DNA of 64,000 bases from JACDDK01 sp038198445 (GCA_038198445.1 JBBPZZ010000085.1:1-64000), one strand, 5' to 3'; positions 1 through 8,382 are shown, counted from the stretch's first letter. The notes: generated from the sequence alone by a model not told the origin. Made by a program: numbers and translations.

Positions 1-831
1 CTTTTCCGTCTCGTTGACGATGCCTACTACCGTCTCCTCAACCCCCGAGGGAGGCGCCATGAGTCGCTTAAGAAGCTCTCGGACTCCGAGGTGCTCGCAC
101 TCGCCCTCTTGCGGCAACTTCGAGGTGTGGAGTCCGAGCGGGCCTTCCTGCGCGATGCCCAGCGGTTCTTCGCTCATCTGTTCCCGGGCGTAGCGGATCT
201 TCACCCTTCCTCGTTCCATCGTCGCATTAGGAGGCTCCGGCGCTTCTTGGAGCCGTTGCGCCGGCAGGTCTTGCCTGAGTTGGTGGGAGATCCTGAGACC
301 CTCGTCGTCGACTCGACGCTCTTGGAGGTGTTGCACCCGCGCCAGGTCTCTCAGTCCGCGGGCTTCGAAGGAGCGGCGTGGGTAAGGTGGGGCTCCTTCG
401 CCGTCTACGGGGTGAAGCCGCACCTTTTGTGCGCAACCAACCGCGTGCCACTCTCCTACGAGCTCACCGCGGCCAACGTGGCGGAGGTCCGCCTGGTCGG
501 CGAGTTGCTTGGCGAGTCGGGTCTCGGGGAGAATCTCGCGAGAAGGCTCTTGGGAGACCTGGCCTACCAAAGCGAGGAACTGGAGAGTTCGTTGGCAGGG
601 GTCGGGGTCTCTTTGGTGACCGAGTGCTCCCGCCAAGGCGGCAAGCGGCAGCAGGCGGAGATCGCCTTTTCGAGCCTCAAGCGAGTGTTCGGGATAGATC
701 GAACGCTGGCCAAGACGCTGGTTGGCTTGGTCATCAGGATCACGGCGAAGATAACCGCCTACACATACGCCTTCATGGTCAACTGGCTCTTGAGCAGACC
801 GCAAGGGATGATCAAGGATCCGTGGGCCTGA
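1..831 (+). CDS. IS982-like transposase, 5' end outside the window
   Basis: A DDE-type transposase that would catalyse movement of its own IS. The reading frame is open from base 1, so about 30 codons precede the first internal ATG at 91 and the true start lies upstream of the window. Recognisable parts are the HTH-like N-terminus, the VVDST strand carrying the first catalytic Asp, the VYGVKPHLL segment, and a C-terminal region ending in KITAYTYAF, which resembles the IS982 tail. The gene stops directly beside a decayed integrase fragment on the same strand, so the IS probably landed in that integrase. Family assignment is by motif impression only. Confidence 0.7.
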   Translation, partial: LFRLVDDAYYRLLNPRGRRHESLKKLSDSEVLALALLRQLRGVESERAFLRDAQRFFAHLFPGVADLHPSSFHRRIRRLRRFLEPLRRQVLPELVGDPETLVVDSTLLEVLHPRQVSQSAGFEGAAWVRWGSFAVYGVKPHLLCATNRVPLSYELTAANVAEVRLVGELLGESGLGENLARRLLGDLAYQSEELESSLAGVGVSLVTECSRQGGKRQQAEIAFSSLKRVFGIDRTLAKTLVGLVIRITAKITAYTYAFMVNWLLSRPQGMIKDPWA

Positions 832-843
832 AAATTACGCAAC

Positions 844-1355
844 AGACATCTAGGGCTGAGATGGTCGGACGTAACCCTCGACGGGACGGCCACGCTCCGG
901 GTCGCCCGACAGCTACAGAGGATGCGCGATGGCTCGGGGCTACAGTTCGTTCCCCCGAAGAGCGGCAAGGGGCGACGATCCGTCTGCCTCTCCGCACCGT
1001 GGAGGCCCTCAAAGCCCACCGGGCGCGCCAGGCGGAGGAGAAGCTCAAGGCCGGTTCTCTTTTTCAGGACGGTGGTCTCGTGTTCGCAACTGAAATCGGC
1101 ACGCCGCTGGAGCCCTCCAACATAGACCGGCGCAGCTTCAAGCCGCTTCTGAAGAAGGCAGGACTGCCGGACATGCGCTTCCACGACTTGCGACACACCT
1201 GCGCCACGGTGCTTCTCACCGAGGGTGTGAATCCCAAGTTCGTGCAGGAGCTGTTGGGACACGCTGACATCGGGCTCACGCTGGGAACCTACTCGCATTT
1301 TCTGCCGAGCATGGGAGATCAGACCGCGAATGCTATGGAGAGCGCCCTGGGGTGA
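844..1355 (+). pseudogene. Decayed tyrosine integrase, C-terminal fragment
   Basis: This is the catalytic C-terminus of a phage-type integrase, close in sequence to the intact one at 13881. It opens with LGLRWSDVTLDG in the same phase as the upstream transposase. The frame must shift near 980 to continue as RLPLRTVEALKAHRARQ. The HDLRH box and the GTYSHF tyrosine box are both present. The N-terminal half is missing and its place is taken by the IS. It is therefore broken by an insertion and a frameshift and should be inactive. It marks the edge of an older integrated element. Confidence 0.75.
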
Positions 1356-1412
1356 TCAGACGCGACTCACCGGCCCGAATCCCATGCCGAGCTCTTTCCC
1401 GTCCTAGTTTTC

Positions 1413-1463
1413 ACTTGACGTTCTTGCGCTATAGTTATAAGATAAATGTACTTGACGTTCTTG
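1413..1463 (+). promoter_or_regulatory. Promoter with duplicated 14-bp operator for the RES toxin-antitoxin operon
   Basis: A sigma-70-like promoter reads TTGACG (1415-1420), a 17-bp spacer and TAAGAT (1438-1443). The 14-mer ACTTGACGTTCTTG occurs twice, at 1413-1426 over the -35 box and at 1450-1463 around the expected transcription start, 37 bp apart. Paired identical sites bracketing a promoter fit autorepression by the HTH protein encoded immediately downstream. The binding protein is inferred. Confidence 0.65.
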
Positions 1464-1480
1464 TGCAAAAAGGAGTGACC

Positions 1481-2092
1481 GTGGCGCCGAGATTATTGGA
1501 CCCGGAGATCGAGAAGAGCTTTCTAGAGTTGCCGAGGGGCGAGCGGGAGGTGTTGTCCGGTGCGATCAGCGGCGTCGCGCGCGTCCTGCTCGGCGGCTCC
1601 TCCGAGGACATCGCCGCTCTGGAGAACAAGTTGCGGCGAGACCAGGAGAATGAGCGACATTCAGATAGCCTCGAAGAGTTGGAGGTGCGCAACAAGCTGC
1701 GGGTCTTCGCCCGGTATAGGGAGATCGAGGAGCGTTCACTCTCCGGCACGGAGTTGCGGGAGCGGTTGGGCGTGAGCCGCCAGAGGCTCGGGCAGCTACG
1801 CAAGGAGGAGAGGCTCCTGGGTGTGAGGCTGCCGATTCGGCGCGAAGTCTACTATCCGCTGTGGCAATTCGATGAGGATGGCAGGCCGCTAGAAGCGATG
1901 CCACGCCTGATCGAGGCGTCCGAAGAGGCCGGCCTGGGTGCGCTCGCCCTCGACGCCCTGATGACCAATCCAGGGGCAGCAGAGAGTGAGGCCGGCGGGT
2001 CCACGCTTGCGGGCCTGCTCCGGTCGGGCGACCCGGAGACTGAAGAGTACGTGCTCGGGGCGGTACACGCGGCGCTCTCGGGTGGAGCCTGA
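1481..2092 (+). CDS. HTH antitoxin-like partner of a RES-domain toxin
   Basis: A protein of about 203 aa, probably a DNA-binding antitoxin for the downstream RES-domain protein. The GTG at 1481 is chosen because AAGGAG lies just before it; a GTG at 1475 is in frame but overlaps that site. Residues around 85-110 form an HTH (SGTELRERLGVSRQRLGQL). The C-terminal third, with YPLWQFDEDGRPLEAMPRL and later LLRSGDPETEEYVLGAV, resembles the toxin-binding region of Xre/MbcA-type antitoxins. It is longer than the usual antitoxin of about 150 aa. The toxin gene follows 37 bp later. Function is inferred from architecture and partner. Confidence 0.65.
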   Translation: MAPRLLDPEIEKSFLELPRGEREVLSGAISGVARVLLGGSSEDIAALENKLRRDQENERHSDSLEELEVRNKLRVFARYREIEERSLSGTELRERLGVSRQRLGQLRKEERLLGVRLPIRREVYYPLWQFDEDGRPLEAMPRLIEASEEAGLGALALDALMTNPGAAESEAGGSTLAGLLRSGDPETEEYVLGAVHAALSGGA

Positions 2093-2129
2093 AGTCCTTT
2101 CATACATCGGCCCGTAGAGGCAGGGTCCG

Positions 2130-2723
2130 GTGTTAGAGGGCGACCGGCTCCCAGAGCCTCCCGAACGGTTGCCCGTACCGTTTGATCTGATGGAAGAAGA
2201 GATCTCCACCTGGCGGCTGCACTGGGAGTTGGATCCTCTCGAGGCCCGACACTACCCTACTGGCCGGTATCGCTTCGACGCGCCTTCGGGCGAGTACGCC
2301 GCCGTGTACTGCAACGCCGGCCGCCTGGCCGTCTTCGCCGAGGTATACAGGGACGTGCGGCTGATAGACGAGAACCAGAAGAGCCGCCGGTTGAGCCGCA
2401 TCTTCTCCGAAAGCAGCCTCGGCTTCGTGCCGCTCGACGATCCAGGCGTGCAGAAGCGCCTCGGCCTCGACGGGCGTATAGGAATGTCCAGGCAGTACCC
2501 AACCACACAAGCCTGGGCTCTTGCCTTTCACCGCTGGTTCCCCGAAGCCGACGGGATCCGCTACCTCTCTCGCCACGCTGGAGAGAACCGGAACTACTGC
2601 CTGTTCCCGGAGCGCTGCGTGGGTAAGTTGCGGGTCGAGGAGCACGGTGAGATATCTACGCTTCGTAAAGTCGTGCTACTGGCCGCAGACAAGTATCACC
2701 TTGAGGTCCACTGGAACAGTTGA
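2130..2723 (+). CDS. RES-domain toxin (putative NAD-degrading)
   Basis: A 197-aa protein with a RES domain, a fold whose characterised members consume NAD+ and arrest growth. The domain spans about residues 28-190. Visible signature residues are the Arg in STWRLHW, the Glu in AVFAEVYRD and the Ser in IRYLSRHAGENRNYCLF. The GTG at 2130 is preceded by a weak GAGGCAGG. It sits directly after a matching HTH antitoxin gene, the usual order for this toxin-antitoxin type. The pair lies between two integrase remnants, so it probably arrived with, and may have outlived, a mobile element. Confidence 0.75.
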   Translation: MLEGDRLPEPPERLPVPFDLMEEEISTWRLHWELDPLEARHYPTGRYRFDAPSGEYAAVYCNAGRLAVFAEVYRDVRLIDENQKSRRLSRIFSESSLGFVPLDDPGVQKRLGLDGRIGMSRQYPTTQAWALAFHRWFPEADGIRYLSRHAGENRNYCLFPERCVGKLRVEEHGEISTLRKVVLLAADKYHLEVHWNS

Positions 2724-2737
2724 GGCTCAAGCCATCC

Positions 2738-2878
2738 CATGGGTTGCGCCACGCTTTCCTCCTCCAAGAGGAGAAGCTCACGTTTGCGCAGGAGCTTCTA
2801 GAATACACCAACATCTCCATCACCCTCGACGTCTACTCCCCGACGAACGAATTTTGGAAGATCAGGCTTCACTTCTGA
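2738..2878 (+). pseudogene. Second tyrosine integrase remnant (last 46 codons)
   Basis: Reading from 2738 gives HGLRHAFLLQEEKLTFAQEL, then a segment with NISITLDVYSP, ending at TGA 2876-2878. This matches the last two catalytic boxes (HxLRH and the TLDxYS tyrosine box) of phage-type integrases with internal deletions. No start codon or upstream domains survive. Together with the fragment at 844-1355 it brackets the RES toxin-antitoxin pair. Confidence 0.65.
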
Positions 2879-2940
2879 CCCTTGGATGTAGCGTTTTCCG
2901 CGATCGAGCGGGCCACCATCTTTACCTGTTCTTGCTCCCT

Positions 2941-3738
2941 TTACACCGAGTACCTGCACAGCGTCTCGCCACCATCCACCCGAACGAGGTCGCCGTGGAT
3001 ATAGCTCGACTCGTCGGAGGCCAGGAACACCGCGAGTTGCGCGATATCCTCGACTTCACCCCAACGCTTCAGCGGGATCGACTCCTTGAATGCCTCGTCG
3101 AAGTCCTTGTCGTCGAAGAGCGCCCGTGTAAGCGCCGTCTTGGCGTAGGTCGGACAGATGCCGTTGACACGGATCCCTTTCTCGCCATACTCGATAGCCA
3201 GGCAACGAGTGAGGTTCGCCTGGGCGCCCTTCGAGGTGTTGTAGACCGACTGGTTGGGATGACCCTGGAGCCCGGCGGTCGAGACGAGGTTGATGATGTT
3301 GCCACCATCTCCCTGCTCCAGGAACTGTTTGACCGCCTCCTGAGCGCCGAAGAAGGTGCCCTTGACGTTGACGTTGAAACAAGCGTCGAGGTCCTCCTCG
3401 GTGAACTCGTGCGTGATCTTCCCGCCGCGGTAGATTCCGGCATTGTTGAACATGATGTCCAGGCGCCCGAACCTATCCACGGCAGCCTTGATGAGATCCC
3501 GCACCTGCTCCTGCTTGGTGACGTCGCAGCCAACATAGATGGCCTCGCCACCATCCTCCTCAATTGCCTTTACGGTCGTCAGTTCGGCGTCTTCCTCGAA
3601 GCCGCCTTCGAGCGGCTCTTCTCGGATGTCGCTGACGACCACCCTGGCACCCTCGGCTGCAAACGCCCTGGCGGCCCCACGCCCGAATCCGGAGCTTGCC
3701 CCGGTAATTACCGCAACCTTGTCCTCAAGACGACCCAT
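2941..3738 (-). CDS. Short-chain dehydrogenase/reductase (SDR)
   Basis: A 265-aa classical SDR expected to oxidise or reduce an alcohol/carbonyl with NAD(P). It shows the cofactor loop TGASSGFGRG near residue 13, NNAG near 99, and the Ser...YNTSK catalytic set near residues 150-167. An extended segment between the second strand and third helix (EEPLEGGFEEDAEL) is shared with the SDR at 4767 and resembles long-insert actinobacterial SDRs, so the two are probably paralogues. AAGGAGG, embedded in the end of the upstream hydrolase gene, precedes the ATG, suggesting translational coupling. Substrate unknown. Confidence 0.85.
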   Translation of the reverse strand: MGRLEDKVAVITGASSGFGRGAARAFAAEGARVVVSDIREEPLEGGFEEDAELTTVKAIEEDGGEAIYVGCDVTKQEQVRDLIKAAVDRFGRLDIMFNNAGIYRGGKITHEFTEEDLDACFNVNVKGTFFGAQEAVKQFLEQGDGGNIINLVSTAGLQGHPNQSVYNTSKGAQANLTRCLAIEYGEKGIRVNGICPTYAKTALTRALFDDKDFDEAFKESIPLKRWGEVEDIAQLAVFLASDESSYIHGDLVRVDGGETLCRYSV

Positions 3739-3741
3739 CTA

Positions 3742-4656
3742 TTAGCCCTCCTTTCTCATCAGGTGTTGCTCAAACCACTCGACTGCCGGGGGCGCTGACT
3801 GAGAAAGTCCCGGCTCAGTGTAGGCGTCGAAATGCTTGCTACCCTTCAGGATAACTAACTTCTTTGGCTCCAAAGCCCGCTCGTAGGCCGCGACCGCCAG
3901 GTCTGTCGGCGTAAGGGTGTCCTTTTCGGCTACGATCATAAGGAGTGGGATCGGCGAGATCAGGTGTATGCTCCCCGCCGGGTCGTACTCCAGGAACGCC
4001 TCCATGGACTCCAGAGAGACCTCGTTGCGCCAGTTGGGTGCTACGGTTTCGCCAGCGTGGGTGAACCACTCGTAAGATTCGGGCGTCGGCAGCGCGGAAG
4101 GCTCTCCCTCGGGAGCTACGACCGGCACCTTCGCGCTCTCCTCTCCCGCATAGCGTTGGGTGCGGTCGTGGGCGAGGGCCCCGAGAAACCCTTCGAAGAT
4201 GTCCGGACGCATGAGCCTCTGGGCATTCTGCCAGCCATTGACGAGCAGAGCTTGGGCGACGGCGGCCTTGATCCGCTTGTCGAAGGAGGCCAGGTGCAAG
4301 ACATGCCCTCCACTATAGGAGCTGCCCCAGATCCCGATGCGTTCCGGGTCCACCTCGGAGCGTTGTGAGATCCATGTTATGGCGTTCTTATAGTCCTTGT
4401 GTTGCTCAGCGGGGATCAAGTGTCCCCGCGGCTCGCCCTCGGAGTCACCAAAGAAGCGATAGTCGAACACCAGCACCACGAAGCCCGCCGCCTCGAACTT
4501 CTCGGCGAAGTTAGCGAGGTAGTTCTCCTTGACCGCGCTGAAGCCATGAGCCATGACGATGGCCGGACGCTTCTCGCCGTCCTCCAGGTCATCCGGCAGG
4601 TACAGCCAGCCGTCGCAGTTCAACCCCTCGCTGGGGAAAGTTACGTCTTGTCTCAT
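3742..4656 (-). CDS. Alpha/beta hydrolase (dienelactone-hydrolase/YcjY-like)
   Basis: A 304-aa cytoplasmic serine hydrolase. The ATG at 4656 (MRQDVTFPSEG) is chosen because AGGGAG lies upstream; the open frame extends to 4770 without similar support. Features are an oxyanion region with AHGF near residue 43, the nucleophile elbow WGSSYSGG near 131, the acid residue in EKDTLTP and the His in SKHFDAY near the end. It is sandwiched between two paralogous SDR genes on the same strand, suggesting a small catabolic operon in which an ester or lactone and an alcohol are processed together. The substrate cannot be told from sequence. Confidence 0.85.
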   Translation of the reverse strand: MRQDVTFPSEGLNCDGWLYLPDDLEDGEKRPAIVMAHGFSAVKENYLANFAEKFEAAGFVVLVFDYRFFGDSEGEPRGHLIPAEQHKDYKNAITWISQRSEVDPERIGIWGSSYSGGHVLHLASFDKRIKAAVAQALLVNGWQNAQRLMRPDIFEGFLGALAHDRTQRYAGEESAKVPVVAPEGEPSALPTPESYEWFTHAGETVAPNWRNEVSLESMEAFLEYDPAGSIHLISPIPLLMIVAEKDTLTPTDLAVAAYERALEPKKLVILKGSKHFDAYTEPGLSQSAPPAVEWFEQHLMRKEG

Positions 4657-4766
4657 GCGAATACTCCCTTCGTTCGTGGATACGCTAAAGTCTTGCCTTT
4701 GCTCCACAGGGTCAACTGGGCTGAGTTCGCCATACTGGAGACTCAGCGTTGCGGAGCTTGGGTTCA

Positions 4767-5576
4767 TCAACCTGCGGTGTAGCCTCCGTCGAGCACCTGC
4801 GTGGACCCGGTCACCATCTCGGCGTCGTCGGAGGCGAGGTAGAGGGCGAGCTTCCCCACGTCTTCGGCGGTGCCGAGGTGCGGCCAGGGCGAGAGGTCGT
4901 GCAACGTCTTGTTCAGCTCCGGATCATCGAGGAAGGGGCGCACCATGGCGGTCGCGAGGAAGCCCGGGCAGATAGCGTTGATGTTGATCCGCTCCGGCGC
5001 GTAATCGACCGCGAGCTGGCGGGTGAGGTTCACCGCCGCTCCCTTCGAGGCGCAATAGGCGGGCTCCGCGGCAAGTCCCACCAGGCCGCCGATAGAGGCT
5101 ATGTTGATGATCTTGCCGCGCGAAGTCTCTCCACCGCCGGTATCTTCCTGCTTTAACATCTGGGCGATGGCGAACTTGCACCCCAGCCACACGCCCTTGG
5201 CGTTGACGGCCATCGTGAAGTCGTACTGTTCTTCAGTCTCGTCGACTATGGTGTGGAGGTCAGTGAACACGCCGGCGTTGTTGACCATGATGTCCAATCT
5301 TCCGAAGGTGGAGACCGCCGTTTCGACCAGGGCCTGAACGTCGGATGCCTTGGTGGTGTCGCAATCCAGGTACTCTGCGCGACCGCCTTCGTCGCGAATG
5401 ACGTCGTCGGTGTCCTTCTGAAGATCTTCCTCGTATCCTTCCTCTCGCGCAGACTTGCGGATGTCGGAGCAGACCACCGCCGCACCCTCTCGGGCGAGAG
5501 CCAGCGCGATAGCCCGGCCGTTGCCCGAGCTAGAGCCTGTTACCGCCGCGATCTTTCCTTCGAGCCGATTCCCCAT
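4767..5576 (-). CDS. Short-chain dehydrogenase/reductase (SDR), paralogue
   Basis: A 269-aa NAD(P)-dependent SDR beginning MGNRLEGK; the ATG at 5576 has AAAGGAG just upstream, whereas the open frame reaches 5738. It has TGSSSGNGRA, NNAG and the Ser...YCASK catalytic triad. The same extended loop after the second strand (KSAREEGYEEDLQ) is seen in the SDR at 2941. It ends about 110 bp before the hydrolase start on the same strand, and the AraC-type regulator lies upstream in the same direction. The likely role is a second oxidation step in the same pathway. Substrate unknown. Confidence 0.85.
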   Translation of the reverse strand: MGNRLEGKIAAVTGSSSGNGRAIALALAREGAAVVCSDIRKSAREEGYEEDLQKDTDDVIRDEGGRAEYLDCDTTKASDVQALVETAVSTFGRLDIMVNNAGVFTDLHTIVDETEEQYDFTMAVNAKGVWLGCKFAIAQMLKQEDTGGGETSRGKIINIASIGGLVGLAAEPAYCASKGAAVNLTRQLAVDYAPERININAICPGFLATAMVRPFLDDPELNKTLHDLSPWPHLGTAEDVGKLALYLASDDAEMVTGSTQVLDGGYTAG

Positions 5577-5825
5577 CTCTCTCCTTTCCCGTACATTTGC
5601 ATCCGCGCCGTGGAGCCGCCCACGTTGCGTGGCGCCCCGGACCTGGCTCGATTCCCCGTCGAGCCTGCTGTTTCTCCTCCTCAATGGAAGAGACTGGCGA
5701 GCATGGTTCTTGAAGGTCAGTCTATGGAGCGGGGCCAATCGCGGCTAGTATGGTTGCGCCAGGAATTTGCACGAGGCTGCCAGATTTACAGGTGGAGGAT
5801 CACTCGGCATTCGGTAAATCGGTCC

Positions 5826-6806
5826 TCAGCCGAGCGCTAGAGACTGTTCTCGATCGCCTCTGGCCTGGGAGAGAGCCCGGTATTCACTGGGGGACACCCC
5901 GTAGTGAGCTTTGAACGCTTTGCTGAAATGGCTAGAGTCAGAGAAGCGCCAGCGATAAGCTATGGTCGAGATGGGCTCGCCACTTTCTGCAACATCCCGG
6001 CGAGCCTTCGCCAGGCGCCGTACCCGGACCACCTCGCCCACGGTTTCGTCCGTCATCTCGAATACTCTGTACACCGTCCTTACGGAGACGTTATGGGCGG
6101 CGGCGATAGCCGCGGGAGTTACCTCGCCGTCGAGGAGGTGGCGCTCGATCCAGCGCTCCATATTCGCCCGGAGGGCGGGTCCGACCGTCGAGGAATCCAC
6201 GGGACCTCCCGGTTGCAGAGCTCCGATGAACAGTTCGAGTGTCGCATTCCGGGCGGCGGAGACGCCTGATATCGACAGGTCCGGAAGCGTCCGGCTTAGC
6301 GCGTCGAGATAACCGGTGAGCAGGCGTACGGCTGGCGCCGTTCCGTCGAGCAGCACGCCGGCTCTCGTCCAGGCGCGGCCGCTCACTTCATCGAGGGCGG
6401 AGCGGGGGATCAGGAGACTTCGTTTGGCGAGCGGCTCCCACACCTCGAAGCGGGCGGGCCTCGTACTGTCCCAAGCCACCGCGTCACCGGGCTTCATGTA
6501 GGCCTCGGCTCCCCCCTGAGAGACCGTCTCGCTCCCGGATCGCGTGATGAGGACGGCCACGTATTCGCCGTCCGTGGCCGAAAGCTCCGCGCGACCCCGA
6601 CTTCCGGCGCACGGACCACACTCGCAGTCGAGTAGCGCAAGGTCGTCGATCCACTGCCGCCGCACCCAGGCCCTGTAATTCGGGTACTGTCGCTCCCCGG
6701 GTACCCGAACCGACCACTGTAGATGCGTCTCGGAGAGCAACTCTTCCCACAGATCCGGCCGGTCAACTCCCGGCGCCTCATCTAGGCACCAGTACTCACC
6801 CTTCAT
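5826..6806 (-). CDS. AraC-family transcriptional regulator
   Basis: A 326-aa regulator. The ATG at 6806 (MKGEYWCL) has GGAAAGG eight bases upstream, so the longer open frame to 7178 is rejected. Residues about 25-200 look like an AraC_binding_2 cupin-type sensor domain; the last 100 residues are a two-helix-turn-helix AraC domain with SVRTVYRVF and the closing FSKAFKAHYGVSPSEYR signature. It probably controls the adjacent SDR-hydrolase-SDR genes and itself. A perfect inverted repeat lies just upstream. The inducer is unknown. Confidence 0.85.
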   Translation of the reverse strand: MKGEYWCLDEAPGVDRPDLWEELLSETHLQWSVRVPGERQYPNYRAWVRRQWIDDLALLDCECGPCAGSRGRAELSATDGEYVAVLITRSGSETVSQGGAEAYMKPGDAVAWDSTRPARFEVWEPLAKRSLLIPRSALDEVSGRAWTRAGVLLDGTAPAVRLLTGYLDALSRTLPDLSISGVSAARNATLELFIGALQPGGPVDSSTVGPALRANMERWIERHLLDGEVTPAAIAAAHNVSVRTVYRVFEMTDETVGEVVRVRRLAKARRDVAESGEPISTIAYRWRFSDSSHFSKAFKAHYGVSPSEYRALSQARGDREQSLALG

Positions 6807-6826
6807 ATCGGTCACCTTTCCCCTTC

Positions 6827-6847
6827 CGTTCGAGAACGCTTCGAACG
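6827..6847. promoter_or_regulatory. Inverted repeat upstream of the AraC-type gene
   Basis: The arms CGTTCGA (6827-6833) and TCGAACG (6841-6847) are perfect complements separated by 7 bp. The centre is about 30 bp before the AraC-type start codon, where an autoregulatory operator would sit. No -35/-10 pair is clear enough to claim. Confidence 0.4.
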
Positions 6848-7045
6848 GTATATGGCAAAGTCTAGTTACCCAGATCACCCCAGTCAATGACCGCCGATCT
6901 CTAACCGCCGGCAACCTGCGTTGCTCCCGCTCCTTATCGCAGGGTCCAGCGGGTTGCAATACGGTTGCAGTAAATCGGCTTCGGTACAAGTTCGGAGCCT
7001 TCTTCCTACTCCGCATTTTACCTGCAAATCGTGAGAAAAGAAGAG
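6848..7045. other. Intergenic stretch left of the integrated element
   Basis: No gene is supported here. The stretch was chromosomal sequence downstream of the tRNA-Thr gene before integration. It contains two nearby TTGCA(A/G)-containing motifs around 6953-6968 that faintly resemble the TTGCACG repeats inside the element's left end, possibly a trace of an earlier insertion. An open frame crosses it as an extension of the AraC-type ORF but has no start-site support. Confidence 0.4.
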
Positions 7046-7090
7046 AGCCGACGAGCGGACTCGAACCGCTGACCTGCTCATTACGAGTGA
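7046..7090 (-). other. attL: displaced 3' half of tRNA-Thr
   Basis: On the minus strand this reads as the anticodon-loop-to-acceptor half of a tRNA: an intact seven-base acceptor strand (7047-7053), a perfect AGCGG/CCGCT T-stem and the anticodon-arm core. Bases 7071-7090 are identical to 15173-15192 inside the complete tRNA-Thr. No 5' half follows. It is the original host 3' half, separated from its 5' half by insertion of the 8.1-kb element. Confidence 0.85.
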
Positions 7091-7110
7091 TAAGTAAGGT
7101 GTTTCCGGGC

Positions 7111-7223
7111 ATTGCACGGGATTGCAAATACCGCATATCTAAGCCTAATTCTCTTCTCAGCCTTGCACGCCATTGCACGCCATTGCGCCGTCAGTGGTGT
7201 CAGAGTGGTGTCAACTGGTGTCA
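7111..7223. repeat. Left-end repeats: TTGCACG series and three TGGTGTCA arm-type sites
   Basis: TGGTGTCA occurs at 7195-7202, 7206-7213 and 7216-7223. The first two are spaced by 11 bp, exactly as the pair at the right end. A second series based on CATTGCACGC repeats with a 10-bp step at 7161, 7171 and 7181, with a looser copy at 7111. These lie 20-130 bp inside the core repeat, where integrase arm and accessory-factor sites are expected. The last copy overlaps the stop codon of the 7211-8074 gene. Confidence 0.65.
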
Positions 7224-8074
7224 GTCTTCTTGCGTTCCTTCTTCTTCCGGCAGGAAGGACTGCCGGCGCAGCACTCCTGCGTGGCACGCCGGACGGGAAA
7301 GGGAAGGCCGCACCCCGCGCAGAGCTTCCAGCGTCGCGCATCGGCCACGTCCTGTGCGAGTTGGAACCACAGGGCAGCTTTCAGGTCGGAGGGCACCCAC
7401 ACCAGCACGGGACGGCCAAACTCGCTAAGCGGGCGCTTGTGGCCGAGGTCCATCCCGAATCGAAGGTCTCCCCCACCCTTTAACTTACCGGAGAGAAGTT
7501 GCTCCAGGGCGCTTACGCCAACGGATAGGAGCGTCTCACCGTCTAACTCTTCATCAGCCTCGACCACGTGAAGAGCGTTGAGGTTCGTGTCTCCGAAGCG
7601 GACGTAAGTATCCGCGAACCGGCCCGGTGGTCCGGCTGGAGGGCTCATGCGCTCCGTAGTGACGCGGGACCGTATCGTAGCGTACCGCCCGCCGTTGACC
7701 GCCTCAAACAGGGTTAGGGCGTCATACGCTTGCCGGGACTCCTCCAAGAACATCGCCATCGGCAACGGGTCGCCCGGTCTCGCGCCGATGGCGACGATAC
7801 CGTGCTCCCGAAGCGGAAGCATGACTTCCGGGGCGGTGAACAGACCGTATTTTCCTACCCAGCGGAGGATTTTATTCTCCGAGGGCGCGCCCACGGCCCA
7901 CGGCCGGGCGAACGAGCCGAAGAGATCCCTGTCCTGGAGCGCGGTGCGCGTCGTCCCCTGGAACGGCCCTACCGGACGGATCTCACCTTCAATGATCTCG
8001 TAGGCTTCCGCCAGCGGCCACGAGAACCAGTCCGCGGCGTCGGTGTACGCTAACCTGTTTTCCGAAAATGTCAC
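7211..8074 (-). CDS. Unknown protein with C-terminal cysteine cluster
   Basis: A 287-aa protein of no recognised family at the left end of the element. The C-terminus contains CAGCGLPFPVRR followed by CCAGSPSC and a lysine-rich tail, a pattern like small treble-clef/zinc-ribbon ends of actinobacterial proteins that otherwise resemble sensor or ABATE-like domains. The only upstream start is GTG at 8074, with no ribosome-binding site, so it may be leaderless or start later. It diverges from the excisionase-like gene; the intervening segment holds two TGTCACG copies (8072-8090). The product may bind nucleic acid, but this is speculative. Confidence 0.6.
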   Translation of the reverse strand: MTFSENRLAYTDAADWFSWPLAEAYEIIEGEIRPVGPFQGTTRTALQDRDLFGSFARPWAVGAPSENKILRWVGKYGLFTAPEVMLPLREHGIVAIGARPGDPLPMAMFLEESRQAYDALTLFEAVNGGRYATIRSRVTTERMSPPAGPPGRFADTYVRFGDTNLNALHVVEADEELDGETLLSVGVSALEQLLSGKLKGGGDLRFGMDLGHKRPLSEFGRPVLVWVPSDLKAALWFQLAQDVADARRWKLCAGCGLPFPVRRATQECCAGSPSCRKKKERKKTDTS

Positions 8075-8167
8075 GTGATGTCACGCGAAATAGCCATATC
8101 TGGCGTGCATATTACCTCACCTTACTGGATACTTCCAGTTATGGACAGCGCAACACAAGGAGGCGAC

Positions 8168-8374
8168 ATGGCGGAACAGGCAACGACACCAGCCAGAGAC
8201 CGGACCTGGCTGAACGTGCGGCAGGCGGCGGATTATGCAGGCGTTGACGCAGTGACCATTTGGCGAGCACGGCGGCGCGGAGAGTTGCGGGCGGGCGGTG
8301 CCGGCACCGCCGTGCGGATTCACCGCGATGAGTTGGACCGCTGGCTTGCGGCCGGCGGTGATTCGGCGAGGTAG
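8168..8374 (+). CDS. Excisionase-like helix-turn-helix protein
   Basis: A 68-aa protein matching the small MerR-like HTH proteins (HTH_17 type) used as excisionases or copy regulators in integrative elements. The HTH spans WLNVRQAADYAGVDAVTIWR and is followed by an IHRDELDRWLAAG wing. The ATG at 8168 is chosen for the perfect AAGGAGG upstream; the longer frame from 8075 is not supported. It heads the rightward operon through 11639 and lies 8 bp before the replication-like gene. With the integrase at 13881 it would control excision; this is inferred. Confidence 0.7.
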   Translation: MAEQATTPARDRTWLNVRQAADYAGVDAVTIWRARRRGELRAGGAGTAVRIHRDELDRWLAAGGDSAR

Positions 8375-8382
8375 CTGACCGG

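Noticed and set aside
2521..3798. 425-aa open frame on the plus strand
   Set aside because: It runs antisense to the SDR gene, is rich in implausible residue runs and is explained by codon bias of the opposite strand.
7046..7090. A second complete tRNA gene
   Set aside because: Only the 3' half is present; no D arm or 5' acceptor strand follows, as expected for an att-site remnant.
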